From the NCBI GenBank assembly GCA_002311665.1, contig DBYX01000003.1, positions 46,896 to 110,895 of the forward strand: a DNA stretch of 64,000 bases, given 5' to 3'. Both the position numbers and the translations under genes were made by a program. Below the pieces are notes generated by a model. That model worked only from the letters and a program-made list of their open reading frames with translations. It did not search any database and was not told where the DNA came from. This document shows, piece after piece, positions 35,320-43,293 of the stretch; position 1 is the first letter of the stretch; every line of letters begins with the position of its first letter. The DNA comes from Lachnoclostridium sp. UBA1175. Its GTDB lineage: Bacteria > Bacillota > Clostridia > Lachnospirales > Lachnospiraceae.

Positions 35320-35348
35320 TTGCATTTTTCGTTGGTATTTGGTAATAT
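35320..35348 (+). promoter_or_regulatory. Promoter of tRNA-Glu
   Basis: TTGCAT at 35320-35325, a 17-bp spacer and TAATAT at 35343-35348, 16 bp before the tRNA 5' end. Confidence 0.85.
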
Positions 35349-35364
35349 CATTAACGCAGCATTT

Positions 35365-35436
35365 GGCTTGTTGGTCAAGGGGTCAAGACGCCGCCCTCTC
35401 ACGGCGGAAACGGGGGTTCGATTCCCCCACAAGCTG
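35365..35436 (+). tRNA. tRNA-Glu (anticodon CTC)
   Basis: 72 nt with GGCTTGT/ACAAGCT acceptor stem (first pair G-U), D-arm, anticodon stem CCGCC/GGCGG with loop CTCTCAC, T-arm GGGGG-TTCGATT-CCCCC, and discriminator G. The loop gives anticodon CTC, reading GAG. The body closely resembles Bacillus tRNA-Glu. CCA is not encoded. Confidence 0.95.
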
Positions 35437-35441
35437 TTATC

Positions 35442-35480
35442 CGGACCGGGTTTTGTCAAATCCGGTCCGTTTTCTTTTTT
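35442..35480 (+). terminator. Terminator of tRNA-Glu
   Basis: Stem CGGACCGG (35442-35449) / CCGGTCCG (35462-35469), then TTTTCTTTTTT. It begins 6 nt after the tRNA. Confidence 0.92.
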
Positions 35481-35524
35481 GTTTTGTGCGTATGAGGCTT
35501 GTGAGCCCGGAAAGGAGTTCCGGT

Positions 35525-36757
35525 ATGTTGCGTAAGTTTGGAAAGAAACTCAGTGTGTTTATGGTGCTTGTGCTTGTTGTCGCAAGTCTGTCCGCCTGCA
35601 AGGGAGGGGACGACAAGAAGAATAACTCGACAGGCAATGAGATTACGGAAACGGTGACACCTTCCCCTACGGAAGTGCCTGCGACACCCACGCCGTCCCC
35701 GAATCCGATCGACGATATGACGCTCAAGGAAGTGTACAAGGACGATTTCAGGATCGGTGTGGCGCTTCCCATCGGTTATCTCGGAAAGACCGTGCTGACG
35801 GACGAGATCAAGAGCCAGTTCAACAGTATGACGTTTGAGAACTCCACAAAGCCCGACGCGATCCTGCGCCAGGCAGCGTGCGCCGCGGGATTGCCCGGTA
35901 CTTACACCGAGCCCGTGATCAACTTAGACAGCATTGAATCGTATATGAAGTTTGCCAAGGACAACGACATAGCGGTTCGTTTCCACACGCTTGTGTGGCA
36001 CTCGCAGACGCCAACGTGGTTCTTCACCGAGGATTACTCGGTCGGCGGCACGAAGGTCAGCCGTGAGGTTATGCTCAAGAGACTGGAGAGCTACATCCGC
36101 CAGGTGGTTACGCTTGTGGAGGAGAAGTACCCCGGCCAGGTATATTGCTACGATGTCGTCAATGAGGCGATCGATCCCGGGCAGGGCGATGCGAACGGTA
36201 TGCGCAAGAACAGCCTCTGGTATGAGGTGATCGGTCCCGATTTTATGGAGTACGCATTCAAGTACGCGAGACAGTACGCTCCCGAGGGCGTCGATCTCTA
36301 CTACAACGATTACAATTGTTACCTGAAGACGACGCAGATTCTCAAGGCACTTGAGCCGATCAAGGAAGCGGGCAACATCGACGGCATCGGAATGCAGGGA
36401 CACATCTCCATTTCCAACTCCGTGGAGAGAGCGATCAAGGCTCCTGCGGTGGAGTTCACCGCAGCGGGCTACAAGGTGCAGATCACGGAGCTCGACATCG
36501 GCATCTCGGAGGAGAGCGACGCGAACCTGGAGCTGCAGGCGATGAAGTACCGAGTTCTGTTCAAGAAGATCCGCGAGGCAAAGCAGGAAGGCAAGATCAA
36601 TATCGACTGCATCACCATCTGGGGATTGTACGATTCCGCATCGTGGCGGCAGGACGAGAGCCCTCTGCTGTACCAGTACCGCGCCGGCAAGCTGATCCGG
36701 AAGCGCGCGTGGTACGGTGCGATGCAGGATCCTTCCGTCAAGGCAATCGAGTTGTAA
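35525..36757 (+). CDS. GH10 endo-1,4-beta-xylanase, lipoprotein
   Basis: 410 residues. A lipoprotein signal peptide (KKLSVFMVLVLVVASLSAC) is followed by a Thr/Pro/Ser-rich linker (about residues 40-62) and a GH10 catalytic domain. WHSQTPTWFF carries substrate-site residues; the acid/base is Glu214 in DVVNEAID and the nucleophile Glu322 in ITELDIGI. Both are intact, and QGHISI and WGLYD are also family motifs. The enzyme should cleave xylan at the outer face of the membrane. No carbohydrate-binding module is seen. AAAGGAG precedes the ATG. It fits a plant-polysaccharide-using gut or rumen bacterium, as do uxaC and kdgK. Confidence 0.93.
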   Translation: MLRKFGKKLSVFMVLVLVVASLSACKGGDDKKNNSTGNEITETVTPSPTEVPATPTPSPNPIDDMTLKEVYKDDFRIGVALPIGYLGKTVLTDEIKSQFNSMTFENSTKPDAILRQAACAAGLPGTYTEPVINLDSIESYMKFAKDNDIAVRFHTLVWHSQTPTWFFTEDYSVGGTKVSREVMLKRLESYIRQVVTLVEEKYPGQVYCYDVVNEAIDPGQGDANGMRKNSLWYEVIGPDFMEYAFKYARQYAPEGVDLYYNDYNCYLKTTQILKALEPIKEAGNIDGIGMQGHISISNSVERAIKAPAVEFTAAGYKVQITELDIGISEESDANLELQAMKYRVLFKKIREAKQEGKINIDCITIWGLYDSASWRQDESPLLYQYRAGKLIRKRAWYGAMQDPSVKAIEL

Positions 36758-36803
36758 ACGAAAGATATTAATATGTTGGGCGAATGCCCGGAGGTGGATT
36801 ACG

Positions 36804-39473
36804 ATGAAGAAATACGGTGTGAACGAGCTCCGGAGAATGTATCTGGAATTCTTTGAGAGCAAAGATCATCTCAAGATGAACAGCTTCTCGCTGGTTCCGC
36901 AGAACGACAAGAGCCTTCTCTTGATCAACGCCGGAATGGCTCCGCTGAAGCCTTATTTTACGGGACAGGAGATTCCGCCGCGCCGCCGTGTGACGACTTG
37001 CCAAAAGTGCGTGCGCACGGGTGACATCGAGAACGTCGGCAAGACCGCGAGACATCTCACGTTCTTCGAGATGCTCGGAAACTTCTCGTTCGGCGATTAT
37101 TTCAAGCACGAGGCGATCGCATGGAGCTGGGAGTTCCTGACGAAGGTGATCGGTCTCGACGAGAACCGTCTGTATCCGTCTGTCTACCTCGAGGACGACG
37201 AGGCGTTCGACATCTGGAACAAGGAGGTCGGCGTCGCGAAGGATCGCATTTTCCGCTTCGGAAAGGCCGACAACTTCTGGGAGCACGGCGCAGGTCCGTG
37301 CGGTCCCTGCTCGGAGATCTACTATGACCGCGGCGAAAAATACGGCTGCGGCAAGCCCGGCTGTACCGTAGGCTGTGACTGCGACCGCTATATGGAAGTG
37401 TGGAACAACGTGTTCACACAGTTCAACGGCGACGGCAAGGGCGGTTATGAGGAACTCACGAACAAGAATATTGACACCGGTATGGGACTCGAGCGTCTTG
37501 CGGTTGTCTGCCAGGACGTCGATACCGTGTTTGATATCGATACGATGAAGGCACTTCGCGATCGTGTGTGCGAGCTTGCCGGAGTCGAGTATGAGACCGA
37601 TCCGAAGAAGGACGTGTCCATCCGTCTGATCACGGACCACATCCGCTCCGTGACCTTTATGACGAGCGACGGCATCCTTCCTTCGAACGAAGGACGCGGC
37701 TACGTGCTTCGCCGTCTGCTTCGCCGTGCCGCAAGACACGGTCGTCTTCTCGGGATCAAGGGACAGTTCCTCGCGAACCTCTGCGAGACTGTCATCCGTG
37801 ACGCGAAGGACGGTTATCCGGAGCTTGAGGAGAAGAAGGCTTACATTTTCTCCGTACTCAACAACGAGGAGGAGAAGTTCAACAAGACGATCGACCAGGG
37901 TCTGGAGATCCTCGCAGGCATGGAGGAAGCTCTTGTTGCCGAGGGCAAGACCGTTCTTGCCGGTGACGATGCATTCAAGCTGTACGACACATACGGCTTC
38001 CCGCTTGATCTTACCGAGGAGATTCTTGGCGAGCGCGGCATGACGATCGATGCCGAAGGCTATAAAAAGGCAATGGAAGCGCAGCGCACGCTTGCTCGCA
38101 ACTCCCGCAAGAAGACGAACTACATGGGCGCTGACGCTACCGTGTACGATGAGATCGATCCTTCCATCACGTCCGATTTCATCGGCTACGACAAGGATTC
38201 GAACGAAGGCAAAATCCTTGTAATGACGAAGGAAGAGAACGGTAACGGCTCGATCGTTACGACGCTCACGGAAGGTGAGAGCGGCGCGATCATTGCCGAC
38301 AAGACCGTTTGCTATGCAACTATGGGCGGCCAGCAGGGTGACTGCGGACGCATTTACATTGAGGAAGAGGGCGAGACAACCGCAGAGTTTGACGTTGTCG
38401 ATACGATCAAATTAAAGGGCGGCAAGATCGCTCACATCGGTACCGTAGTCGGTGGTTCGTTTACGACCGGCGACACCGTGACCATCGCATACGACCGTGT
38501 GAAGAGACTCGCAACGGCGAAGAACCATTCGGCGACACACCTTCTTCAGAAGGCACTCCGCACGGTTCTCGGAAACCATGTTGAGCAGGCCGGTTCGTTC
38601 GTGAATCCCGAGAGACTCCGCTTCGACTTCTCGCATTTCAACGCGATGACGAAAGAGGAGATCTACGAGGTCGAACGACTTGTCAACGCGGCGATTGAGG
38701 CGGATTACCCTGTTGTTACGAAGATCATGTCGATCGACGAGGCGAGAAAGACCGGCGCGATGGCTCTGTTCGGCGAAAAATACGGCGAGAGCGTTCGCGT
38801 TGTCGACATGGGCGGCTACAGCATTGAGCTGTGCGGCGGTACGCATGTTGCAAACACCGGTTCCATCGCATCCTTCAAGATCGTGAGCGAATCCGGTATC
38901 GCCGCAGGAACGAGAAGAATCGAGGCGATCACGGCAGGCAACGTCATCGCTCATTACAAGACGCTGGAAGAGGAGCTCTTCTCCGCAGCCCGCGTTGCGA
39001 AATGCGATCCTGCGAATCTCGCAGCCAAGATTGAAGCGCTGAACGCGGAGATTAAAGCCGCTTATGCGGAAAATGAGAAGCTGAAAGCGAAGATGGCCGA
39101 TGCTTCCCTGGATGATATCCTCAGCAATTTCTGGCTTGTAAAGGGTGTGAAGATTCTTACGGCATCTGTTCCGAACCTTGATATGGGCGGTCTTCGAAGC
39201 TTCTGTGACAGGATTAAGGAGAAGCTCGGCGACAGCAGTGTGATCGTGCTTGCTTCGGTTAACGACGACAAAGTGAATCTTGTTTCTGCTGCAACAGACG
39301 GCGCAATCGCCAAGGGCGCACACGCAGGTAACCTGATCAAGGAGATTGCTTCCCTTGTCGGAGGTGGCGGCGGCGGACGTCCGAACATGGCACAGGCAGG
39401 CGGCAAGAACCCCGCGGGCGTTGATGCATGCATCGAGAAGGCAAAGGAAGTTGCTGCTTCGCAGATCAACTAA
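36804..39473 (+). CDS. alaS: Alanyl-tRNA synthetase
   Basis: 889 residues. Class II synthetase. N-terminal ELRRMYLEFFESKDHL and SLLLINAGMAPLKPYF are the aminoacylation domain; the editing domain has HSATHLLQKAL and CGGTHV with the zinc-binding His/Cys residues. The C-terminal C-Ala domain is marked by GGGGGGRPNMAQAGG. GGAGGT at 36791-36796 fits the ATG at 36804; earlier in-frame codons overlap the xylanase gene. A promoter was not clear in the 46-bp gap. Confidence 0.98.
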   Translation: MKKYGVNELRRMYLEFFESKDHLKMNSFSLVPQNDKSLLLINAGMAPLKPYFTGQEIPPRRRVTTCQKCVRTGDIENVGKTARHLTFFEMLGNFSFGDYFKHEAIAWSWEFLTKVIGLDENRLYPSVYLEDDEAFDIWNKEVGVAKDRIFRFGKADNFWEHGAGPCGPCSEIYYDRGEKYGCGKPGCTVGCDCDRYMEVWNNVFTQFNGDGKGGYEELTNKNIDTGMGLERLAVVCQDVDTVFDIDTMKALRDRVCELAGVEYETDPKKDVSIRLITDHIRSVTFMTSDGILPSNEGRGYVLRRLLRRAARHGRLLGIKGQFLANLCETVIRDAKDGYPELEEKKAYIFSVLNNEEEKFNKTIDQGLEILAGMEEALVAEGKTVLAGDDAFKLYDTYGFPLDLTEEILGERGMTIDAEGYKKAMEAQRTLARNSRKKTNYMGADATVYDEIDPSITSDFIGYDKDSNEGKILVMTKEENGNGSIVTTLTEGESGAIIADKTVCYATMGGQQGDCGRIYIEEEGETTAEFDVVDTIKLKGGKIAHIGTVVGGSFTTGDTVTIAYDRVKRLATAKNHSATHLLQKALRTVLGNHVEQAGSFVNPERLRFDFSHFNAMTKEEIYEVERLVNAAIEADYPVVTKIMSIDEARKTGAMALFGEKYGESVRVVDMGGYSIELCGGTHVANTGSIASFKIVSESGIAAGTRRIEAITAGNVIAHYKTLEEELFSAARVAKCDPANLAAKIEALNAEIKAAYAENEKLKAKMADASLDDILSNFWLVKGVKILTASVPNLDMGGLRSFCDRIKEKLGDSSVIVLASVNDDKVNLVSAATDGAIAKGAHAGNLIKEIASLVGGGGGGRPNMAQAGGKNPAGVDACIEKAKEVAASQIN

Positions 39474-39486
39474 AACGCTTGATGAA

Positions 39487-39501
39487 CATACAAAATGTAA
39501 G
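39487..39501 (+). promoter_or_regulatory. 15-bp dyad-containing element upstream of rpsU (copy 2)
   Basis: CATACAAAATGTAAG, identical to 9727-9741, 14 nt after the alaS stop and 22 bp before the rpsU -35 box. A shorter version, ACAAAATGTAAG, is at 43248-43259 near the end of the flippase gene. Confidence 0.45.
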
Positions 39502-39523
39502 GCACAGCAGATCAAAAAAAGAA

Positions 39524-39551
39524 TTGACAACTGCTGATTATATGGTACAAT
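39524..39551 (+). promoter_or_regulatory. Promoter of rpsU
   Basis: TTGACA at 39524-39529, a 16-bp spacer and TACAAT at 39546-39551. The -10 box lies inside the inverted repeat GTACA-ATGT-TGTAC (39545-39558). Confidence 0.83.
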
Positions 39552-39645
39552 GTTGTACAGCCTCACTCGAAACCGACTTGGTTGCGAGGGGAAGAAAGCG
39601 TCATTTCGATTCGGAAGGCGCTGCAGGAAGGCAGGTGAGAACAAA

Positions 39646-39822
39646 GTGTCAAGTGTTATCGTGAAGGAGAACGAGTCCCTGGACAGCGCTCTTCGCAGAT
39701 TCAAGAGAAACTGCGCAAAGGCAGGCATCCAGCAGGAGATTCGCAAGAGAGAGCATTACGAGAAGCCGAGCGTTCGTCGCAAGAAGAAGTCCGAGGCTGC
39801 CCGTAAGAGAAAGTACAAGTAA
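39646..39822 (+). CDS. rpsU: 30S ribosomal protein S21
   Basis: 58 residues with a GTG start preceded by AGGTGA. Small basic ribosomal protein: SSVIVKENESLDSALRRFKR, then CAKAGIQQEIRKREHYEKPS and a basic C-terminal tail rich in Lys and Arg. The start is set by similarity, since S21 begins MS-x-V-x-V. The roughly 95-nt leader (39552-39645) is G-rich. A terminator follows. Confidence 0.96.
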   Translation: MSSVIVKENESLDSALRRFKRNCAKAGIQQEIRKREHYEKPSVRRKKKSEAARKRKYK

Positions 39823-39835
39823 GATATGAGAATTT

Positions 39836-39867
39836 GAGGATCGCAGATGCGGTCCTCTTATTTTTTT
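39836..39867 (+). terminator. Terminator of rpsU
   Basis: GAGGATCGCA (39836-39845) pairs with TGCGGTCCTC (39848-39857), one G-U pair, then TTATTTTTTT. Confidence 0.88.
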
Positions 39868-39949
39868 GTCCTTAAAACGGGGAAGAACCGTCGCAGGAGA
39901 GAAAACCGGTGATAAAGCGGAAATCCGCGTTGTAATTTCCCGAAATCTG

Positions 39950-39978
39950 TGGCATTTTGACGGGACATTTGCTATAAT
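39950..39978 (+). promoter_or_regulatory. Extended -10 promoter of phoH-ybeY
   Basis: TGCTATAAT: TATAAT at 39973-39978 with the TGn extension at 39970-39972. The -35 region at the right distance (TGGCAT, 39950-39955) is poor, as expected for an extended -10 promoter. Confidence 0.72.
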
Positions 39979-40008
39979 ATCTCCGATTGTGCACATTCGG
40001 AGGTTTGA

Positions 40009-41049
40009 ATGGTAGAAACACTGACCGGAGTACCGGTAACAAAACAGAAAACGATATTCGGCGAGATGGATGAATTCGCCAAGCAGATTGAAAAAACACT
40101 CCGCGTGACCATCGTGACACGCGAGGAGGAGATCCGTATCGTCGGTGAGGAGGGGCCCTGTGACAAAGCCAAACGGGTGCTCACGACACTCCTTGCTCTG
40201 GCGGAGCGTGGCTCCGAGGTTAACATACAGAATGTGAATTATACGCTGTCCCTCGTGAAGGATAACGAGGAGGGCAGCATGCTCAGCGTGGATTCCGAGC
40301 TGATCTGCCACACGATCACAGGAAGACCGATCAAGCCCAAGACACTCGGCCAGAAGAATTATGTGGACAGCATCCGCGACAATATGATCGTGTTCGGCGT
40401 CGGCCCTGCCGGCACAGGCAAGACGTATCTCGCGATGGCGATGGCCGTCACGGCATTCAAAAACGACGAGGTGAGCCGCATCATCCTGACCCGTCCGGCG
40501 ATCGAAGCCGGCGAGAAACTGGGCTTTCTGCCCGGCGATCTGCAGAGCAAGGTCGATCCTTACCTGCGCCCGCTGTACGACGCACTCTACCAGATCATGG
40601 GTGCGGAGTCGTTTACGAAGAATATGGAAAAAGGTCTGATCGAGGTTGCGCCGCTTGCGTATATGCGAGGACGTACACTCGACAACGCGTTCATCATCCT
40701 TGACGAGGCGCAGAACACGACGCCTGCACAGATGAAAATGTTCCTGACCCGCATCGGTTTCGGCTCGAAGGTGGTCGTCACAGGCGACCGCACGCAGAAG
40801 GACCTTCCCGCGGACCAGATCTCCGGCCTCGATGTCGCGACGAAGGTGCTGAACGGGATTGAGGGGATAGCATTTTCAACATTGACGGGCGCGGACGTTG
40901 TGCGTCATCCGTTAGTTCAGAAGATCGTCATGGCTTACGAGGCGTACGAAGAACATGCGAAGAAGCCCGGCCGCGACCAAAGACGCGGAAGCGAGCATGT
41001 CAGGCGCGCCCGGTTCGGACGACGCGAAAGTACAGATGATACGGAGTGA
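40009..41049 (+). CDS. phoH: PhoH-like ATPase
   Basis: 346 residues. Cytoplasmic P-loop NTPase related to helicase domains, often beside ybeY and linked to RNA metabolism. An N-terminal KH-like region (about 1-110) is followed by the PhoH domain with Walker A GVGPAGTGKTYLA and Walker B IILDEAQNTTP. A basic tail (about 315-346, rich in Arg) may contact RNA. GGAGGT precedes the ATG; ybeY follows after 6 nt. Confidence 0.96.
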   Translation: MVETLTGVPVTKQKTIFGEMDEFAKQIEKTLRVTIVTREEEIRIVGEEGPCDKAKRVLTTLLALAERGSEVNIQNVNYTLSLVKDNEEGSMLSVDSELICHTITGRPIKPKTLGQKNYVDSIRDNMIVFGVGPAGTGKTYLAMAMAVTAFKNDEVSRIILTRPAIEAGEKLGFLPGDLQSKVDPYLRPLYDALYQIMGAESFTKNMEKGLIEVAPLAYMRGRTLDNAFIILDEAQNTTPAQMKMFLTRIGFGSKVVVTGDRTQKDLPADQISGLDVATKVLNGIEGIAFSTLTGADVVRHPLVQKIVMAYEAYEEHAKKPGRDQRRGSEHVRRARFGRRESTDDTE

Positions 41050-41055
41050 TACAAT

Positions 41056-41571
41056 ATGAGTTTTTTCTTTGAGTCCGAGTGGGACGGAGAAGTATTTCCC
41101 GATTGCGAAGCGACGCTTCGAAGCGTGTTTGAGAATGCGTGTGACTATGTGGGATGCCCTTACGAGTGCACGGTCAATATGCTTCTCACGGATGACACGG
41201 CGATCCATTCGATGAACCGCGAGTTCCGCGGGATCGACCGCGCGACGGACGTTCTCAGTTTTCCGATGGTGGACTATGAGAAGCCCGGTTGTTTCGACGG
41301 CCTGGAGGACCATTCGGAGGAGTATTTCGAGCCCGACAGCGGGGAACTGCTGCTCGGCGATATCGTGATCTCCGTGGAGAGAGCGATCGCGCAGGCTGCG
41401 GAGTACGGCCACTCGCTCAAGCGGGAGATGGCTTTCCTCACGGCGCACAGCATGCTGCATCTGTTCGGCTATGACCATATGACGGATGAGGAGCGCGAGG
41501 AGATGGAGCGCATGCAGGAGGAGATCCTTGCGGAGCTCGGTATCACGAGGGACGCGGAGTCCGCGCACTGA
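41056..41571 (+). CDS. ybeY: Endoribonuclease YbeY
   Basis: 171 residues. Zinc-dependent RNase for 16S rRNA maturation and ribosome quality control. The metal motif HSMLHLFGYDH gives three His ligands in HxxxHxxGYDH form. NREFRGIDRATDVLSFPM is the other family signature. GGAGTGAT precedes the ATG. The gene directly follows phoH. Confidence 0.97.
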   Translation: MSFFFESEWDGEVFPDCEATLRSVFENACDYVGCPYECTVNMLLTDDTAIHSMNREFRGIDRATDVLSFPMVDYEKPGCFDGLEDHSEEYFEPDSGELLLGDIVISVERAIAQAAEYGHSLKREMAFLTAHSMLHLFGYDHMTDEEREEMERMQEEILAELGITRDAESAH

Positions 41572-41615
41572 AGTTTATTACGACTACAAATTCGTTTTCG
41601 CAAGGAGCGATCACT

Positions 41616-43271
41616 TTGACGGAACAGAAGAAACAATCGAACAATATTCTCGTGCAGGGCTCGATCCTGGCCGCGGCTTCGCTGATCGTGCGGTTCATCG
41701 GCATGATCTACCGCATCCCGATGACGGCGATCCTCGGCGAGAAGGCGATCGGATATTACAACATCGCATTTGAGTTTTACGACATCGCGCTGTTGCTCTC
41801 CACATACAGCCTGCCTCTTGCGGTATCTAAGCTCGTGAGCGCGAGAGCGGTACAGGGGCAGCACAGAAACGCGCGGAAGGTGTTTACACTGTCACTCGGA
41901 TTCGGCATTGTAGTCGGCAGCATCGCCATGTCGGTGTGCTATTTCGGCTCGGAACTGTTTGCACGCGCGATCCATCAGCAGGGCGTCATCCTGCCGCTCA
42001 AGGTGCTTGCACCGACGATCCTGGTATTCTCGATCATGGGTGTGATCCGCGGCTATTTCCAGGGCTACGGTAACATGGTGCCCACCGCGATCTCGCAGAT
42101 CATCGAGCAGATCATCAATGCGGCCGTGAGTGTCGGCGCGTCCTACCTGCTGCTTCGCCACTATGTGGGCAATCCGAACCGTCTGTCCTACGGCGCCGCC
42201 GGAGGTACGCTCGGTACGTTCGTGGGTGCAGTCGCGTCGTTCCTGTCACTTTTGGTTATCTACGCAATCTTCCACGGGACTTTCGGCAAACTGATCGAGG
42301 CGGAGAAGATCGCCTCTGAGGGGAATCCGGATCACTCGCACGAGCGGCCGTCATATGTGCTTCGGCTGATCATCCTCACGGTGATCCCGGTTGTCGTTTC
42401 CCAGACAGTGTATCAGCTCTCCGGCACAGTAGACACGCTGATCTTTAACCGCGTGCTGCGGGCGAAGGGCTTCAACGATGATATTCGTGCGACCTGGTGG
42501 GGTATCTACTCAGGCAAATACAAGCTTCTCACGACCGTTCCGGTGGCTGTCGCTTCCGCGATGGGAACCGCGATCGTACCCGGACTGATCGCCGAGTATG
42601 TGCGCGGCCACAGAGATGCGATGCGGGAGAAGGTGGCTGTCGCCGTCAAATTCAATATGATCATCGCGTTTCCGTGTGCGGTCGGCATGTCGGTGCTCTC
42701 CGGGCCGATCCTTCGGACACTCCGTTTCTGGACGGACTCGAACGTGCTTGCGAGAAACCTGATCCAGCTCGGAAGCATAAGCATCGTTTTCTTCGCATTT
42801 TCCACGATCACGAACGGTATCCTGCAGGGCATCAACCGGCTCTATGTGCCTGTGGTGCACAGCGCGATCGCCCTTATCGTGCACGCGGCAACGCTTTGGT
42901 TCCTGCTTCGTTACACCAATATGAATGCATACGCTCTGATGATCTGCAACGTTCTTTTCGCGTTTATCGTGAGTGTCCTGAACTGGCGCTCCGTGTGTCG
43001 GTATCTGGATTACCGGCAGGAGATCACGAACACCTTCTTCATGCCTTTGGTGGCATCGATCTTTATGGGTGTTTCCACGAGATTCGTGTATGATTTCCTT
43101 CACCTGCGGCTGAGCGCTTCGGTATCGTGTGTCATAAGCATTCTCTTTGCGATCCCTGTGTATTTCGCGACGTTGATCCTTATGAAGGCCGTCACGAAGG
43201 AGGAGATCCTCGGAATGCCGAAGGGTGCTCTTATCGTAAAATTGCTGACAAAATGTAAGCTGCTTCGATAA
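41616..43271 (+). CDS. Polysaccharide biosynthesis / lipid flippase protein (SpoVB/MurJ-like MATE fold)
   Basis: 551 residues with about 14 membrane segments. TTG start after AAGGAG at 41602-41607; no better ATG lies nearby. The N-terminus (ILVQGSILAAASLIVRFIGM, then YRIPMTAILGEKAIGYYNIAFEFY, read as two motifs) is typical of the SpoVB/YtgP/MurJ-like group of lipid-linked precursor flippases. Members such as YtgP (Amj/MurJ function in Bacillus) flip lipid II. Whether this is the lipid II flippase or a sporulation/polysaccharide flippase cannot be decided from sequence. No sporulation neighbours are present. Confidence 0.85.
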   Translation: MTEQKKQSNNILVQGSILAAASLIVRFIGMIYRIPMTAILGEKAIGYYNIAFEFYDIALLLSTYSLPLAVSKLVSARAVQGQHRNARKVFTLSLGFGIVVGSIAMSVCYFGSELFARAIHQQGVILPLKVLAPTILVFSIMGVIRGYFQGYGNMVPTAISQIIEQIINAAVSVGASYLLLRHYVGNPNRLSYGAAGGTLGTFVGAVASFLSLLVIYAIFHGTFGKLIEAEKIASEGNPDHSHERPSYVLRLIILTVIPVVVSQTVYQLSGTVDTLIFNRVLRAKGFNDDIRATWWGIYSGKYKLLTTVPVAVASAMGTAIVPGLIAEYVRGHRDAMREKVAVAVKFNMIIAFPCAVGMSVLSGPILRTLRFWTDSNVLARNLIQLGSISIVFFAFSTITNGILQGINRLYVPVVHSAIALIVHAATLWFLLRYTNMNAYALMICNVLFAFIVSVLNWRSVCRYLDYRQEITNTFFMPLVASIFMGVSTRFVYDFLHLRLSASVSCVISILFAIPVYFATLILMKAVTKEEILGMPKGALIVKLLTKCKLLR

Positions 43272-43293
43272 GCTTGTGCGGAAGGAGGACAGT

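Noticed and set aside
39957..39978. TTGACG as the -35 box of phoH
   Set aside because: It is only 10 bp from TATAAT, too close; the extended -10 motif explains the promoter better.
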